DNA from: Alteracholeplasma palmae J233
GTDB lineage: Bacteria; Bacillota_I; Bacilli_A; Acholeplasmatales; Acholeplasmataceae
NCBI RefSeq assembly: GCF_000968055.1
Contig: NC_022538.1
Location: forward strand, 1,275,499-1,339,498
Direction: 5' to 3'
Length of the DNA stretch: 64,000 bases
A model generated the notes under the pieces. The model did no database searches. It saw only the letters and a list, made by a program, of their open reading frames with translations, and had not been told where the DNA came from. The position numbers and the translations under genes are program-made. Numbering within the stretch: the first letter of the stretch is position 1; each line of letters begins with the position of its first letter. This document shows positions 1-7,360 of the stretch, piece after piece.

Positions 1-472
1 TATATATAGGGTTATTCTTATCTAAATTTACATATCCCACACTAGTGTAGTATTCTGCTGAAAATCCTAAACTATAGTCAGCTTCATAATTTGTTTCTTT
101 TAAATGCTTTAACAACAAATTATGTGCACCTTTTTCAAGATTTGGGTTCTCTGCTGTAATCCAAAGCACTGCCATATTACAATCTGGTATATCTATATAA
201 TCAAAACCATCTGGGACAATTGTATCTGGTTTTACAAATACACCAGGCATTTCTATAAATGTCTTTGTTTGAGGATTATATCCACCCATAAAGCCAATAC
301 AATCACCTTTTGGTGAAACTCTATTTTCATTTTCTTGTAATAATTGATTTGATCCATCATTAAGATATTCTTGCCAGTGTTTTTTAGCATTAGAACCCAT
401 CTTAACTAGTACTTTCTTACCCAGCATTCTAACTTTTTTAAAATCTAATATTTGAAGTTCATATGTTTTCAT
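1..472 (-). CDS. GyrI-like effector-binding protein, C-terminus cut by window edge
   Basis: An open frame starts with ATG at 472, after an AGGGG ribosome site, and runs off the left edge after about 157 codons without a stop. The protein begins MKTYELQILDFKKVRMLGKK and later has CIGFMGGYNP, YIDIPDCNMAVLWI and YSLGFSAEYY. Alternating beta strands with a W/Y-rich late section are typical of GyrI-like small-molecule-binding domains, also seen at the C-terminus of AraC/Rob-type regulators. No DNA-binding domain precedes it, so it is a stand-alone effector-binding protein. The ligand is unknown. It is the last gene of a minus-strand run with the DUF1697 gene 16 bases upstream. The family call is inference from composition and layout. 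Confidence 0.65.
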   Translation of the reverse strand, partial: MKTYELQILDFKKVRMLGKKVLVKMGSNAKKHWQEYLNDGSNQLLQENENRVSPKGDCIGFMGGYNPQTKTFIEMPGVFVKPDTIVPDGFDYIDIPDCNMAVLWITAENPNLEKGAHNLLLKHLKETNYEADYSLGFSAEYYTSVGYVNLDKNNPIY

Positions 473-488
473 TTTTTTCCCCTAAATG

Positions 489-1043
489 CTACTTATAGTG
501 TAATTCTAATATTTTATTAACTGTTTTAATAGTTCTAATTGTAATTAATTGATTTACTTTAGTCGCTGCTAATTTTCCAAGTCCTGATTTTGAAAAAGAT
601 GGTAAATAAGCTCTCCAATAAATAACATCAGTTTTTGCATGAATTACATCATAATCTGTAAGTTTGTTTTCTATTGTGTTTAAAACTGATTCTGCAGTTA
701 CTCCAGGCATCATAAAAACAACTGTATCATAATAATCTTTATCTGATTCTTTAAATGTACTAGGTATTTGTTCAATAACTTTAATAAATTTATTTATCTC
801 TACAATTAAAACTTTAATATCTAAACTAAACTGTTCCTTAATCAAAGATTCACAATGAGATATTATTTGATTGATATCAGTTTGTTCACTTGAAAATATA
901 ACATTACCACTATTGATGTATGTTTTAACATTTTTAAAACCGGAATCTTCAAATAAAGTTTTAAGCTCTTTCATAGAAATAATATTCTTACCACCTACAT
1001 TAATACCACGTAATAACAAAATGTATGTTTCCAATTTATCCAC
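489..1043 (-). CDS. DUF1697 family protein
   Basis: A 184-residue protein starting with GTG at 1043 after a GAAGAAGGT ribosome site. The N-terminal signature YILLLRGINVGGKN, followed by MKELKTLFEDSGF, VKTYINSGNVIFSS and a downstream YWRAYLPSFSKSGLGKL, is the hallmark of the DUF1697 family, whose biochemical function is not established. It has no signal peptide or membrane segment, so it should be cytoplasmic. The length matches the family. It lies 25 bases after the PUA-like gene and 16 bases before the GyrI-like gene, all on the minus strand, so the three may be co-transcribed. Confidence 0.85.
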   Translation of the reverse strand: MDKLETYILLLRGINVGGKNIISMKELKTLFEDSGFKNVKTYINSGNVIFSSEQTDINQIISHCESLIKEQFSLDIKVLIVEINKFIKVIEQIPSTFKESDKDYYDTVVFMMPGVTAESVLNTIENKLTDYDVIHAKTDVIYWRAYLPSFSKSGLGKLAATKVNQLITIRTIKTVNKILELHYK

Positions 1044-1068
1044 ACCTTCTTCAATTAATTTAAATGAA

Positions 1069-1527
1069 TTATTTTTTTATTGTATTAATATCTTGTGTTA
1101 TTACCCAATCATCCATATTACTTTCTCTTAAATATTCAAACGCTTCTATTTCTTCTAATCTATCTACTTCAATAATACAAAGAAATTTCTTACCTGCCCA
1201 TCTTTCATACTGGTGTTTTGCTAGATTAAGTTTATCTTGGTGTTTATCAACAAAAGCTATTGATTCTTCTTCAAGCATTTTCTCTGTTTCTGTAACGTTT
1301 GTAACAATAGTTCTGTGCGTTACTAATAAATCGCCTCCAGTTTGAACAAAGTATAGTATATCTCCTATTTTAACTCTGCCGCCTAAAGGTGATTTTTTAC
1401 CTGCCGCTCCTCTAATGATCGCTGTTTTAGATCCTTCTAATAATTTTTCTAATTCTTTTCCCTTTTTATCTAAATAAACTAAATGTTCTGCTTTTCCTTC
1501 AACATGCTCATAATAACTACTTTTCAT
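1069..1527 (-). CDS. PUA-superfamily (ASCH/EVE-like) protein
   Basis: A 152-residue soluble protein with ATG at 1527 and a GGAGG site about 10 bases upstream. The central section GGRVKIGDILYFVQTGGDL, then a strand with VTHRTIVTNV, a helical stretch with WAGKKF, and the strand CIIEVDRLEEIEAF resemble the small beta-barrel of ASCH/EVE domains, which bind RNA or modified bases. The basis is the order of strands and the G-D-x-(V/L)-x-F turn; there is no diagnostic catalytic residue. Function is unknown. It could equally be an uncharacterised PUA-like fold with another role. Confidence 0.45.
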   Translation of the reverse strand: MKSSYYEHVEGKAEHLVYLDKKGKELEKLLEGSKTAIIRGAAGKKSPLGGRVKIGDILYFVQTGGDLLVTHRTIVTNVTETEKMLEEESIAFVDKHQDKLNLAKHQYERWAGKKFLCIIEVDRLEEIEAFEYLRESNMDDWVITQDINTIKK

Positions 1528-1719
1528 TACCTTTGTCCTCCATATATTTTTATATTATTAATAGTATACTATTTATCTTATATGATAAATCACTATTCTT
1601 ATTACTTTTAATAATAACTTTTTTACTTAATTATTCTAAATAAACTATTATAAAAAAATAAATATCTATATTTTTTAAAGACTATTCATTTTTTGAAGTT
1701 ATCTTAATTATTCATATCT

Positions 1720-2139
1720 TTACTTAGTTATTCTTTTCTTGAATATATATGTAACTGTAAAAATTAAGGCTACTAGAATTAATACATGAAGTATTAGATG
1801 ATATAAATCAGGTATATAGACACTTTTTGATGGAAATAATTTAATCGTTTCTTTAAAATAATCTATTTTATTTAATCCGCCACCTGTAATCGTGTATATT
1901 TCATGTGACATAACTTGTATAAAAAGCCATAGAAATAAAAATATTGTTAACGCATATTTTCCAATTTTCTCTTTAAATAAAAATACCACAATTATTATAA
2001 AATACACTAAAAAGAAAATTCCATCTTCTTTCCACGCTTGAACTACTAAATACTGATTTCCAATTTTTAAACCTATCATATCTAATAAAAACCATAAAAG
2101 TAATACTATATTGATTATCAAACATTTTTTCTTATTCAT
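1720..2139 (-). CDS. hypothetical four-helix membrane protein
   Basis: A 139-residue protein not recognised as a named family. Hydrophobic segments lie at about residues 5-25 (CLIINIVLLLWFLLDMIGL), 40-57 (IFFLVYFIIIVVFLF), 62-80 and 112-132, so it is an integral membrane protein with a short lysine-rich C-terminus. It lies 26 bases downstream of the FtsX-like permease gene on the same strand and is probably the last gene of the TetR-ATPase-permease operon. An accessory role in that exporter is a guess from position only. The 190 bases between its 5'-distal end and the PUA-like gene show only AT-rich sequence. Confidence 0.6.
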   Translation of the reverse strand: MNKKKCLIINIVLLLWFLLDMIGLKIGNQYLVVQAWKEDGIFFLVYFIIIVVFLFKEKIGKYALTIFLFLWLFIQVMSHEIYTITGGGLNKIDYFKETIKLFPSKSVYIPDLYHLILHVLILVALIFTVTYIFKKRITK

Positions 2140-2165
2140 ACAACATCCTCTAATTATATTCTATC

Positions 2166-3305
2166 TTACTGTAGCATAATTTCTTTAATTGAAATTTTAC
2201 TTATCTTATATTTATAAAATGCCATAAGTATTTCATATGTAAAGACAAATAAAACAAATGTAACTATAAATGCTTTGAAGTCAAAATTATAAACAATACC
2301 ACTATCTACTTTACTAAATACAACATTAACCATAATACTTAAAATACCATATTGATACAGTGTCCCTAACATAAACCCAAGATATGCAAATATTTTATAC
2401 CCATCTAATACAGATTTACTGCACTCAGCTTTTGAGTAACCAAAAGTATTCATCACAGCAATTGTTTTTAAGTTACCCTTAATTACAGATTCAATCGCTA
2501 AAATCACAATTGTTGTTGCTAGAACAACACCAATTCCTATTGTAATAATAGCCATAAGAATATCTGAAAATTCTTTAATACTCGCAGACATTTGAATCAT
2601 TTCAGAAAAACAAAAAGCAGAAAATCCAATAAAGAAGACAAGTGTCTTCTTACTTTTCAATGTTGTTTTTTGTAAATCTTTCATAAAAGTATCACTTTCA
2701 TTTTCCTGTGTTTTTTTAACCAACTTAGTATACTCGGGCACTTCTTTAATCAGTGAAAGTGCTGATGATTTCAGTTTTCTTTGTGTATAAAAAATTGATA
2801 GTAATGAAAATGCTAGTGTTGGAAAAATAACTAAATATACATAAAGTATTAAATGCCAAGTTAAAGATACTGGTGGTAATAGAATACTCTTATTTTGAAT
2901 ATTGTAAAATAATGGGATTACTAAAAAAGAAGCTAAATACCCAAGCGTTCCACCTAATAATACACTTAATCCAAATATCCAAAACTTTCTTGAAATTTGC
3001 ATATTTCTATATCCTAGTGCTTTTAATATGCCTAGTTCATTTTTATGTACATCTAAATAATTTTTAATATAGAAAAATAGCATCGTTATAGAAGTTAAGA
3101 ATAAACATGCTCCAGTAACAAATGAAACCATATTTGCTGTTGCTACTCTCGCCTTATAAAAATCATATAATTCATTAGTTGTTGCATAGACTTCTATTTT
3201 TTTCAAGTCTAGTCTATAGTTTAAAAATAAGTTACATATAAAAACTGCACAAAACATAATAATTATGATACCTACAAATTTTTTCAAGTCTTTAATTGAT
3301 ATCAT
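2166..3305 (-). CDS. FtsX-like ABC transporter permease
   Basis: A 379-residue permease of the MacB/FtsX type. Hydrophobic segments lie near residues 10-28, 58-80, 107-130, 150-172, 220-238, 250-272, 295-320 and 345-365. The cytoplasmic loop after the second segment carries HKNELGILKALGYRNMQISR, the standard FtsX-family coupling motif, and a second weaker copy (LKTIAVMNTFGYSKAEC) follows in the second half. It begins three bases after the ATPase gene ends and forms an exporter with it. The family exports peptides, lipoproteins or antibiotics or transmits mechanical signals. The substrate here is unknown; control by TetR suggests a toxic compound. Confidence 0.85.
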   Translation of the reverse strand: MISIKDLKKFVGIIIIMFCAVFICNLFLNYRLDLKKIEVYATTNELYDFYKARVATANMVSFVTGACLFLTSITMLFFYIKNYLDVHKNELGILKALGYRNMQISRKFWIFGLSVLLGGTLGYLASFLVIPLFYNIQNKSILLPPVSLTWHLILYVYLVIFPTLAFSLLSIFYTQRKLKSSALSLIKEVPEYTKLVKKTQENESDTFMKDLQKTTLKSKKTLVFFIGFSAFCFSEMIQMSASIKEFSDILMAIITIGIGVVLATTIVILAIESVIKGNLKTIAVMNTFGYSKAECSKSVLDGYKIFAYLGFMLGTLYQYGILSIMVNVVFSKVDSGIVYNFDFKAFIVTFVLFVFTYEILMAFYKYKISKISIKEIMLQ

Positions 3306-3308
3306 ATA

Positions 3309-4001
3309 TTACCACGCAATTTCATAGGCATCTTTTGGTGTCTCATTTTGATATACATTTTGAATTTGTCCGCTATTTATCATAACAATAGTATTTGCCA
3401 TTTGTGCAATATTTTGATTGTGTGTAACCATGATCATTGTAAACTTCTCTGCTTTTTGTAACTTAATCAAGTAATCAAGAATTTCTCTACCTGTCTGCTC
3501 ATCCAGTGCACCAGTTGGTTCATCCAAAAATAAAAACTTAGGTTTTTTAGAAAGTGCTCTTGCTATAGCTACTCTTTGCTGTTCTCCACCAGAAAGTTCT
3601 CTTGGAAACTTATTAAGTTTATCCAAAAGACCAACTTTTTCAATAACATCTTTGTAGTCTTTGTTATTAATCAAATCAGCCCCTAACTTGACATTTTTTA
3701 AAACATTCATATTAGGCAGTAAATAAAATGATTGAAATACAAATCCAATATTATCTTTTCTAAACTTTGTCAGCTCAGTTTCAGACAATTCTTCAATATT
3801 GAGTGAATCATAAAAGATTTGACCTTCATCCACTTTTTCAAGTCCTGATACTACATTTAAAAGTGTTGTCTTGCCACTACCTGATGCTCCAAGAATAGCA
3901 ACAAAATCGCCATCTTTTATTTCTAAACTAATCCCCTTTAAAATTGGAAAACTATTTTCTTTTATACCATATGATTTTCTTATATTTCGAATGCAAATCA
4001 T
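3309..4001 (-). CDS. ABC transporter ATP-binding protein, MacB/LolD type
   Basis: A 230-residue ATPase with Walker [11 protein letters not shown] (residues about 37-46), the Q-loop [14 protein letters not shown], signature [15 protein letters not shown], Walker [13 protein letters not shown] and switch histidine in VTHN. The LPNMNV and EPTGALD forms are typical of the MacB/LolD/BceA branch that works with FtsX-like permeases, and the permease follows three bases later. Its ATG overlaps the TetR stop as ATGA, so translation is coupled to the regulator. It should be a membrane-associated cytoplasmic homodimer energising the 379-residue permease. All catalytic motifs are intact. Confidence 0.93.
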   Translation of the reverse strand: MICIRNIRKSYGIKENSFPILKGISLEIKDGDFVAILGASGSGKTTLLNVVSGLEKVDEGQIFYDSLNIEELSETELTKFRKDNIGFVFQSFYLLPNMNVLKNVKLGADLINNKDYKDVIEKVGLLDKLNKFPRELSGGEQQRVAIARALSKKPKFLFLDEPTGALDEQTGREILDYLIKLQKAEKFTMIMVTHNQNIAQMANTIVMINSGQIQNVYQNETPKDAYEIAW

Positions 4002-4576
4002 TGTATTTTTCCCTCTTTCATTGCCCTTAGTAAACTTTTAGCAATCTCTGTTATCATTTGACTAACCTCTTCTTCATTAAACAAATATAACTTTGAAGCA
4101 CATAGTGTAGCAATACCATGAGTATAAATCCATAAGTGTCTATAAAGTTTTATGCTTAATAAATCTGATAGTTGGTAACTTGCTTTAATGGAGTTTATAA
4201 TTGCTTCATAATTGTCATCAATCATAGGTAGAATATATTCTACATTAGGTATATCTTCTCTGCAGGTTGCAAATAATATATTAAAATAATTGGGTTCTTC
4301 TTTTGCAAATTTAACATAAGACATCCCTACTCCCTTAAAAGGTAGTGGATCATTTAATCCTTCTTGAATATATTCATGATAAATAATTTTAATGCGCTCT
4401 ATCAAAACATCTTTTAATTCTTCCATACTTTGAAAAACAGTAAAAATAGGTCTTGAAGAACTTCCTAGCGCTTTTCCAAGTGCTCTTGCTGTTAAATACT
4501 CTATACCTTGACTTCTTAATATTTCTAGTGCAGTATCTGTAATTTGATTTTTTGTAAATTTTGCCTTAGGTGGCAT
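3998..4576 (-). CDS. TetR/AcrR family transcriptional regulator
   Basis: Start chosen at ATG 4576 (MPPKAKFTKNQI), which has GAGGTGATAAAT directly in front; the longer GTG reading starts inside that ribosome site. The N-terminal helix-turn-helix (ALEILRSQGIEYLTARALGK, then SSSRPIFTVFQSMEELKD) is TetR-type, with the usual Y of the recognition helix replaced by F. The remaining 130 residues form the helical ligand and dimer domain, with RHLWIYTHGIATLCA typical of a TetR_C type. It heads an operon with an ABC ATPase and permease and probably represses it. A 9-16-9 dyad and a consensus promoter lie immediately upstream. The ligand is unknown. Confidence 0.9.
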   Translation of the reverse strand: MPPKAKFTKNQITDTALEILRSQGIEYLTARALGKALGSSSRPIFTVFQSMEELKDVLIERIKIIYHEYIQEGLNDPLPFKGVGMSYVKFAKEEPNYFNILFATCREDIPNVEYILPMIDDNYEAIINSIKASYQLSDLLSIKLYRHLWIYTHGIATLCASKLYLFNEEEVSQMITEIAKSLLRAMKEGKIQ

Positions 4577-4590
4577 ATTTATCACCTCTA

Positions 4591-4624
4591 TTTAAAACAC
4601 ATGTTGTGTAACGCTTGTTTTAAA
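4591..4624 (-). promoter_or_regulatory. probable TetR operator, 9-bp perfect inverted repeat
   Basis: TTTAAAACA at 4591-4599 and its exact complement TGTTTTAAA at 4616-4624 flank a 16-base spacer. The dyad sits between the -10 box and the ribosome site of the TetR gene and touches the -10 hexamer. This is where an autorepressor would bind. Assignment to this TetR is inference from position. Confidence 0.6.
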
Positions 4625-4652
4625 TTATATGATAAAAAATAAGTAATGTCAA
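4624..4652 (-). promoter_or_regulatory. consensus promoter of the TetR-ABC operon
   Basis: On the minus strand TTGACA (4652-4647) and TATAAT (4629-4624) are separated by exactly 17 bases, a full match to the housekeeping sigma consensus. The -35 hexamer lies largely in the loop of the terminator of the upstream DUF6273 gene, so the two signals share bases. Confidence 0.85.
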
Positions 4653-4664
4653 TATTACTTATTT
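4634..4664 (-). terminator. terminator of the AraC-PPOX-DUF6273 operon
   Basis: A perfect 11-bp stem (4637-4647 with 4654-4664) around a six-base loop, followed on the minus strand by a run of T. It begins directly after the DUF6273 stop codon and overlaps the promoter of the TetR operon. Confidence 0.75.
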
Positions 4665-5267
4665 TCAGTCTAATTTAATCCACAAAGCAGGTCTTATTCC
4701 CCCCTGTCTATTTTCAGTATATGTCCTAAAGAAAACATTATTTCCATTAATACCTACACGTCCAATTGGATTACCATGAATATAAACAGCTGTATTTGGT
4801 ATTCTTCCAGGTGTCCTTATCCACCACCAAAAATTATTTCCTTTATACGTTGCCAGTCTATTTATATTATTTTCATCCCTTTTTGCAAACCAGTACTTTT
4901 CTTTTTCTGATTTTCTAATTAAATGCTTACTGCTATCTCCAAAGTATTTACACACTACATCAAAGATATCAAGTAAAAATATAAAATCATATGTATCATT
5001 TCCACCATTTGTATGATACCATGGATTATTTAAATTTTTATTAGTAACAGGTATGATCCTTCCTTGTTCTTCTTGTGTAAAAGTATAATAAAATTCATGA
5101 TTTAAATATTTCCTTAAGTCACATGTTTCCCAAGTAACGCTTTCGTATGTATTATGATAAGGTCTTTTCTCAATAATTTCATCGGTAATAATTAGTGCCC
5201 TATTAGAATCAATTTCTAACACTCTAAACTGATATTTTCCAAATAATAAAAGATCTCCTATTTTCAT
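4665..5267 (-). CDS. DUF6273 domain protein
   Basis: A 200-residue soluble protein beginning MKIGDLLLFGKYQFRVLEID, with WETCDLRKYLNHEFYYTFT, then NPWYHTNGGNDTYDFIFLLD, WWWIRTPGR, and closing with GIRPALWIKL. These short aromatic motifs (S/T-W-x-x-C-x-L-R-x-(Y/W)-L-N near the start, G-I-R-P-A-L-W-I at the end) are diagnostic of DUF6273, a FGE-sulfatase/lectin-like module of unknown function often found in Bacillota. No signal peptide is present. Its ATG overlaps the PPOX stop as ATGA, and a strong terminator follows, making it the last gene of the AraC-led operon. Confidence 0.85.
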   Translation of the reverse strand: MKIGDLLLFGKYQFRVLEIDSNRALIITDEIIEKRPYHNTYESVTWETCDLRKYLNHEFYYTFTQEEQGRIIPVTNKNLNNPWYHTNGGNDTYDFIFLLDIFDVVCKYFGDSSKHLIRKSEKEKYWFAKRDENNINRLATYKGNNFWWWIRTPGRIPNTAVYIHGNPIGRVGINGNNVFFRTYTENRQGGIRPALWIKLD

Positions 5268-6190
5268 ATTATTTTACTACTTTCTAAAAGCAGTAAAACT
5301 TGTGTACTCTTAGTGAAGTTATTTTTAGACAGTAGATACTGCTCAGTAATTATTGAATCCTGATTATGACTTTTTTCTTTTTTCAAGTCATTATAAAAAC
5401 TTAAAGATTCTTCTAAAATATCTTTATATAGGCAAAATCTTCTAACATAATTAGCACCAAAAACATGTGTTTTTAAAGGCTCATCTACTAATTTTACTTT
5501 ATCTGAAATAACAAGATACAATGTATACTCTAATTCTTCAGTATCCTTTTTTAAAATGTCATAGCTGCCAAAAATATACACAGGTTCCAAACTTTTTTCC
5601 AAGTCAATACGATTCTCTTTTAAGAATTTAAAAATGAATGTTCTTCCTTGTTCAATTGCATCTAGTCCATTAAATTTAAAATAATAAGCTTCTCTTTTTT
5701 TTAATTCCTTCACTTCATCTATTATCTTTTTTTCTAAGAAATCTAAATGATATTTTTTTGTAGTTGGTCCATGCCCAGTAACTGCAACAGCATACGTTAT
5801 TTTAATCTCTAAATAACAAAAGTTAATATCTGCTTCATTATTTGCTTCATCATACCACTTTGAAAAAACTCTTCTTAGCTTAGTTCTTAACTCGGCATTT
5901 TTAGGATCTAAGACCCACCCTAAATTAGTTCCAACTGCTTTTCCAGATATATTTCTAGAATTAACAGAGAATGCTACATTTGGGTTTTCTTTTATTTCTA
6001 ACATCTTATTTGATTTAGCATATGTCACAATATAGAATGAACCATTTTCATAATATGCATCTACATCTCTTACAGCTGGGATACTTTTTCCATTTTTTTC
6101 AGAATGTATAGTTGCTAGTGAAATGATATTATCTCTATCATTACCACATCTTTTAGTAATAATTTCTAAACCCTTCTCAAATTCAGTCAT
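5264..6190 (-). CDS. PPOX-family flavin/pyridoxamine-oxidase-like protein with extra C-terminal domain
   Basis: Start placed at ATG 6190 (MTEFEKGLEIITKRCG) because AAAGGAGCGAATTTT precedes it; an in-frame upstream ATG at 6235 lies within the end of the AraC gene. Residues 1-150 fit a pyridoxamine 5'-phosphate oxidase-like split barrel: ISLATIHSEKNGKSIPAVRDVD, FYIVTYAKSNKMLEIKENPNVAFSV and a late strand CYLEIKITYAVAVTG. The last 150 residues (EQGRTFIFKFLKENRIDLE, VYIFGSYDILKKDTEELEY) are not a standard part of the family and resemble an effector-binding or ligand-sensing domain only weakly. Probably a flavin- or F420-type binding protein; substrate unknown. It is coupled to the DUF6273 gene downstream. 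Confidence 0.7.
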   Translation of the reverse strand: MTEFEKGLEIITKRCGNDRDNIISLATIHSEKNGKSIPAVRDVDAYYENGSFYIVTYAKSNKMLEIKENPNVAFSVNSRNISGKAVGTNLGWVLDPKNAELRTKLRRVFSKWYDEANNEADINFCYLEIKITYAVAVTGHGPTTKKYHLDFLEKKIIDEVKELKKREAYYFKFNGLDAIEQGRTFIFKFLKENRIDLEKSLEPVYIFGSYDILKKDTEELEYTLYLVISDKVKLVDEPLKTHVFGANYVRRFCLYKDILEESLSFYNDLKKEKSHNQDSIITEQYLLSKNNFTKSTQVLLLLESSKII

Positions 6191-6210
6191 AAAATTCGCT
6201 CCTTTAAGCT

Positions 6211-7119
6211 TTATCTTTTTATAAATGGAATCCATAATTCCATATAAATAACATCATTTTTTTCTATATGTGGGTAAATTTCTGGGAAGAATCCATCAGC
6301 TCTTAAACCATGTTCTCTTAACCAAAATCTAGTATGTTTCATAACTTTTGACATCGCAACTGTTGTGAGTTCATATAAACTTTGTGCCTCAAATCTACAA
6401 ACCAAATACTCTCTTACTGGTAGAATAAATTGATCTAATTTACTATTTTTATAATTTAAATCCGGTTCGATACCACAAAAGTATGTCGAGTATCCATCTT
6501 TTGCATCTCCATGATAAGAAACACCAATCATTCTAGGTTCTTTCTTGTTTGGTATTTTATTCTTTTCTTCAAAAAAATTCTTCCAAATAAGTGCAGGTCC
6601 TGAAATTCCTGGTCGTTCTCCTGACATTTTGCCACTTTCAAATTTAAAATAACCAGTAACACCAATAAATCTAATTTCTTTATCCAGTGTCATTTTATTG
6701 TACTCTAAAACTAAGCCTTCCGTAATTAAAGGGACACCTTCATCTACCATTACATAATTTAATAGTAAATCTGGTTTTTCAAAATTATCTAGTTCCAAAT
6801 CTTTTTTTCTATATTCAAGTGGTGTTATACCATATGTGTTTTTAAATGCTCTTGTAAAAGTTTCATGATTTAAAAACCCATATTCTAATGAAACTATAGA
6901 AACTAATTTTTTCTTATTTTTTAAATCTATAGAAGCTCTAGCTAGTTTTCTTAATTTGATATATTCTCTTACTGGTTTTTTGATGAGCCTTGTAAATAAT
7001 CTTTGATAATAAAAGGGTGAAAGTTTTGCGATTGAAGCAAGCTCATTAATTTCTATATCTTTTCTTATGTTATCCTCAATATAATCTACTGTTTCTTGAA
7101 TGGATTCCCAAGCATGCAT
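6211..7119 (-). CDS. AraC-family regulator with GyrI-like effector domain
   Basis: Residues 1-107 form a double helix-turn-helix AraC domain: IEINELASIAKLSPFYYQRL, then VSLEYGFLNHETFTRAFKNT and GITPLEYRKKD, the standard C-terminal AraC signature, here at the N-terminus. Residues about 110-302 form a GyrI-like effector-binding domain (FIGVTGYFKFESG, YFCGIEP, LPVREYLVCRFEA, MELWIPF). This Rob/BmrR-like arrangement usually senses hydrophobic compounds. Twenty bases separate it from the PPOX gene, which with DUF6273 is its likely target operon. Two other effector-binding-like domains occur within 7 kb. Confidence 0.9.
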   Translation of the reverse strand: MHAWESIQETVDYIEDNIRKDIEINELASIAKLSPFYYQRLFTRLIKKPVREYIKLRKLARASIDLKNKKKLVSIVSLEYGFLNHETFTRAFKNTYGITPLEYRKKDLELDNFEKPDLLLNYVMVDEGVPLITEGLVLEYNKMTLDKEIRFIGVTGYFKFESGKMSGERPGISGPALIWKNFFEEKNKIPNKKEPRMIGVSYHGDAKDGYSTYFCGIEPDLNYKNSKLDQFILPVREYLVCRFEAQSLYELTTVAMSKVMKHTRFWLREHGLRADGFFPEIYPHIEKNDVIYMELWIPFIKR

Positions 7120-7313
7120 TTTCCCACCTCTTTTTATTATAAGTATATCACATAAAGATAATAAAAATTTGACTCTATATGCTCATTTTTAAAAATTCAA
7201 ATAAGTATTATCTATTTGGATTTTAGTTTTTTATTTCTTTAATATGGATGTAGAAACCTACCTTTTAACTCAATTAAAAGAAAATTTTATAATAATACAT
7301 TAACCTCTATTAT

Positions 7314-7345
7314 AAAAAAATCCCCTAACAGAATAACTGCTAAGG
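7314..7345 (-). terminator. terminator of the P-type ATPase gene
   Basis: A 9-bp stem (7323-7331 with 7337-7345, two G-U pairs) and a five-base loop, followed on the minus strand by GATTTTTTT. It sits 16 bases after the ATPase stop codon. Confidence 0.85.
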
Positions 7346-7360
7346 AATTTTAATATTATA

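Noticed and set aside
122-316. Short plus-strand frame opposite the GyrI-like gene.
   Set aside because: It is antisense to a well-supported coding frame and its protein shows no recognisable composition.
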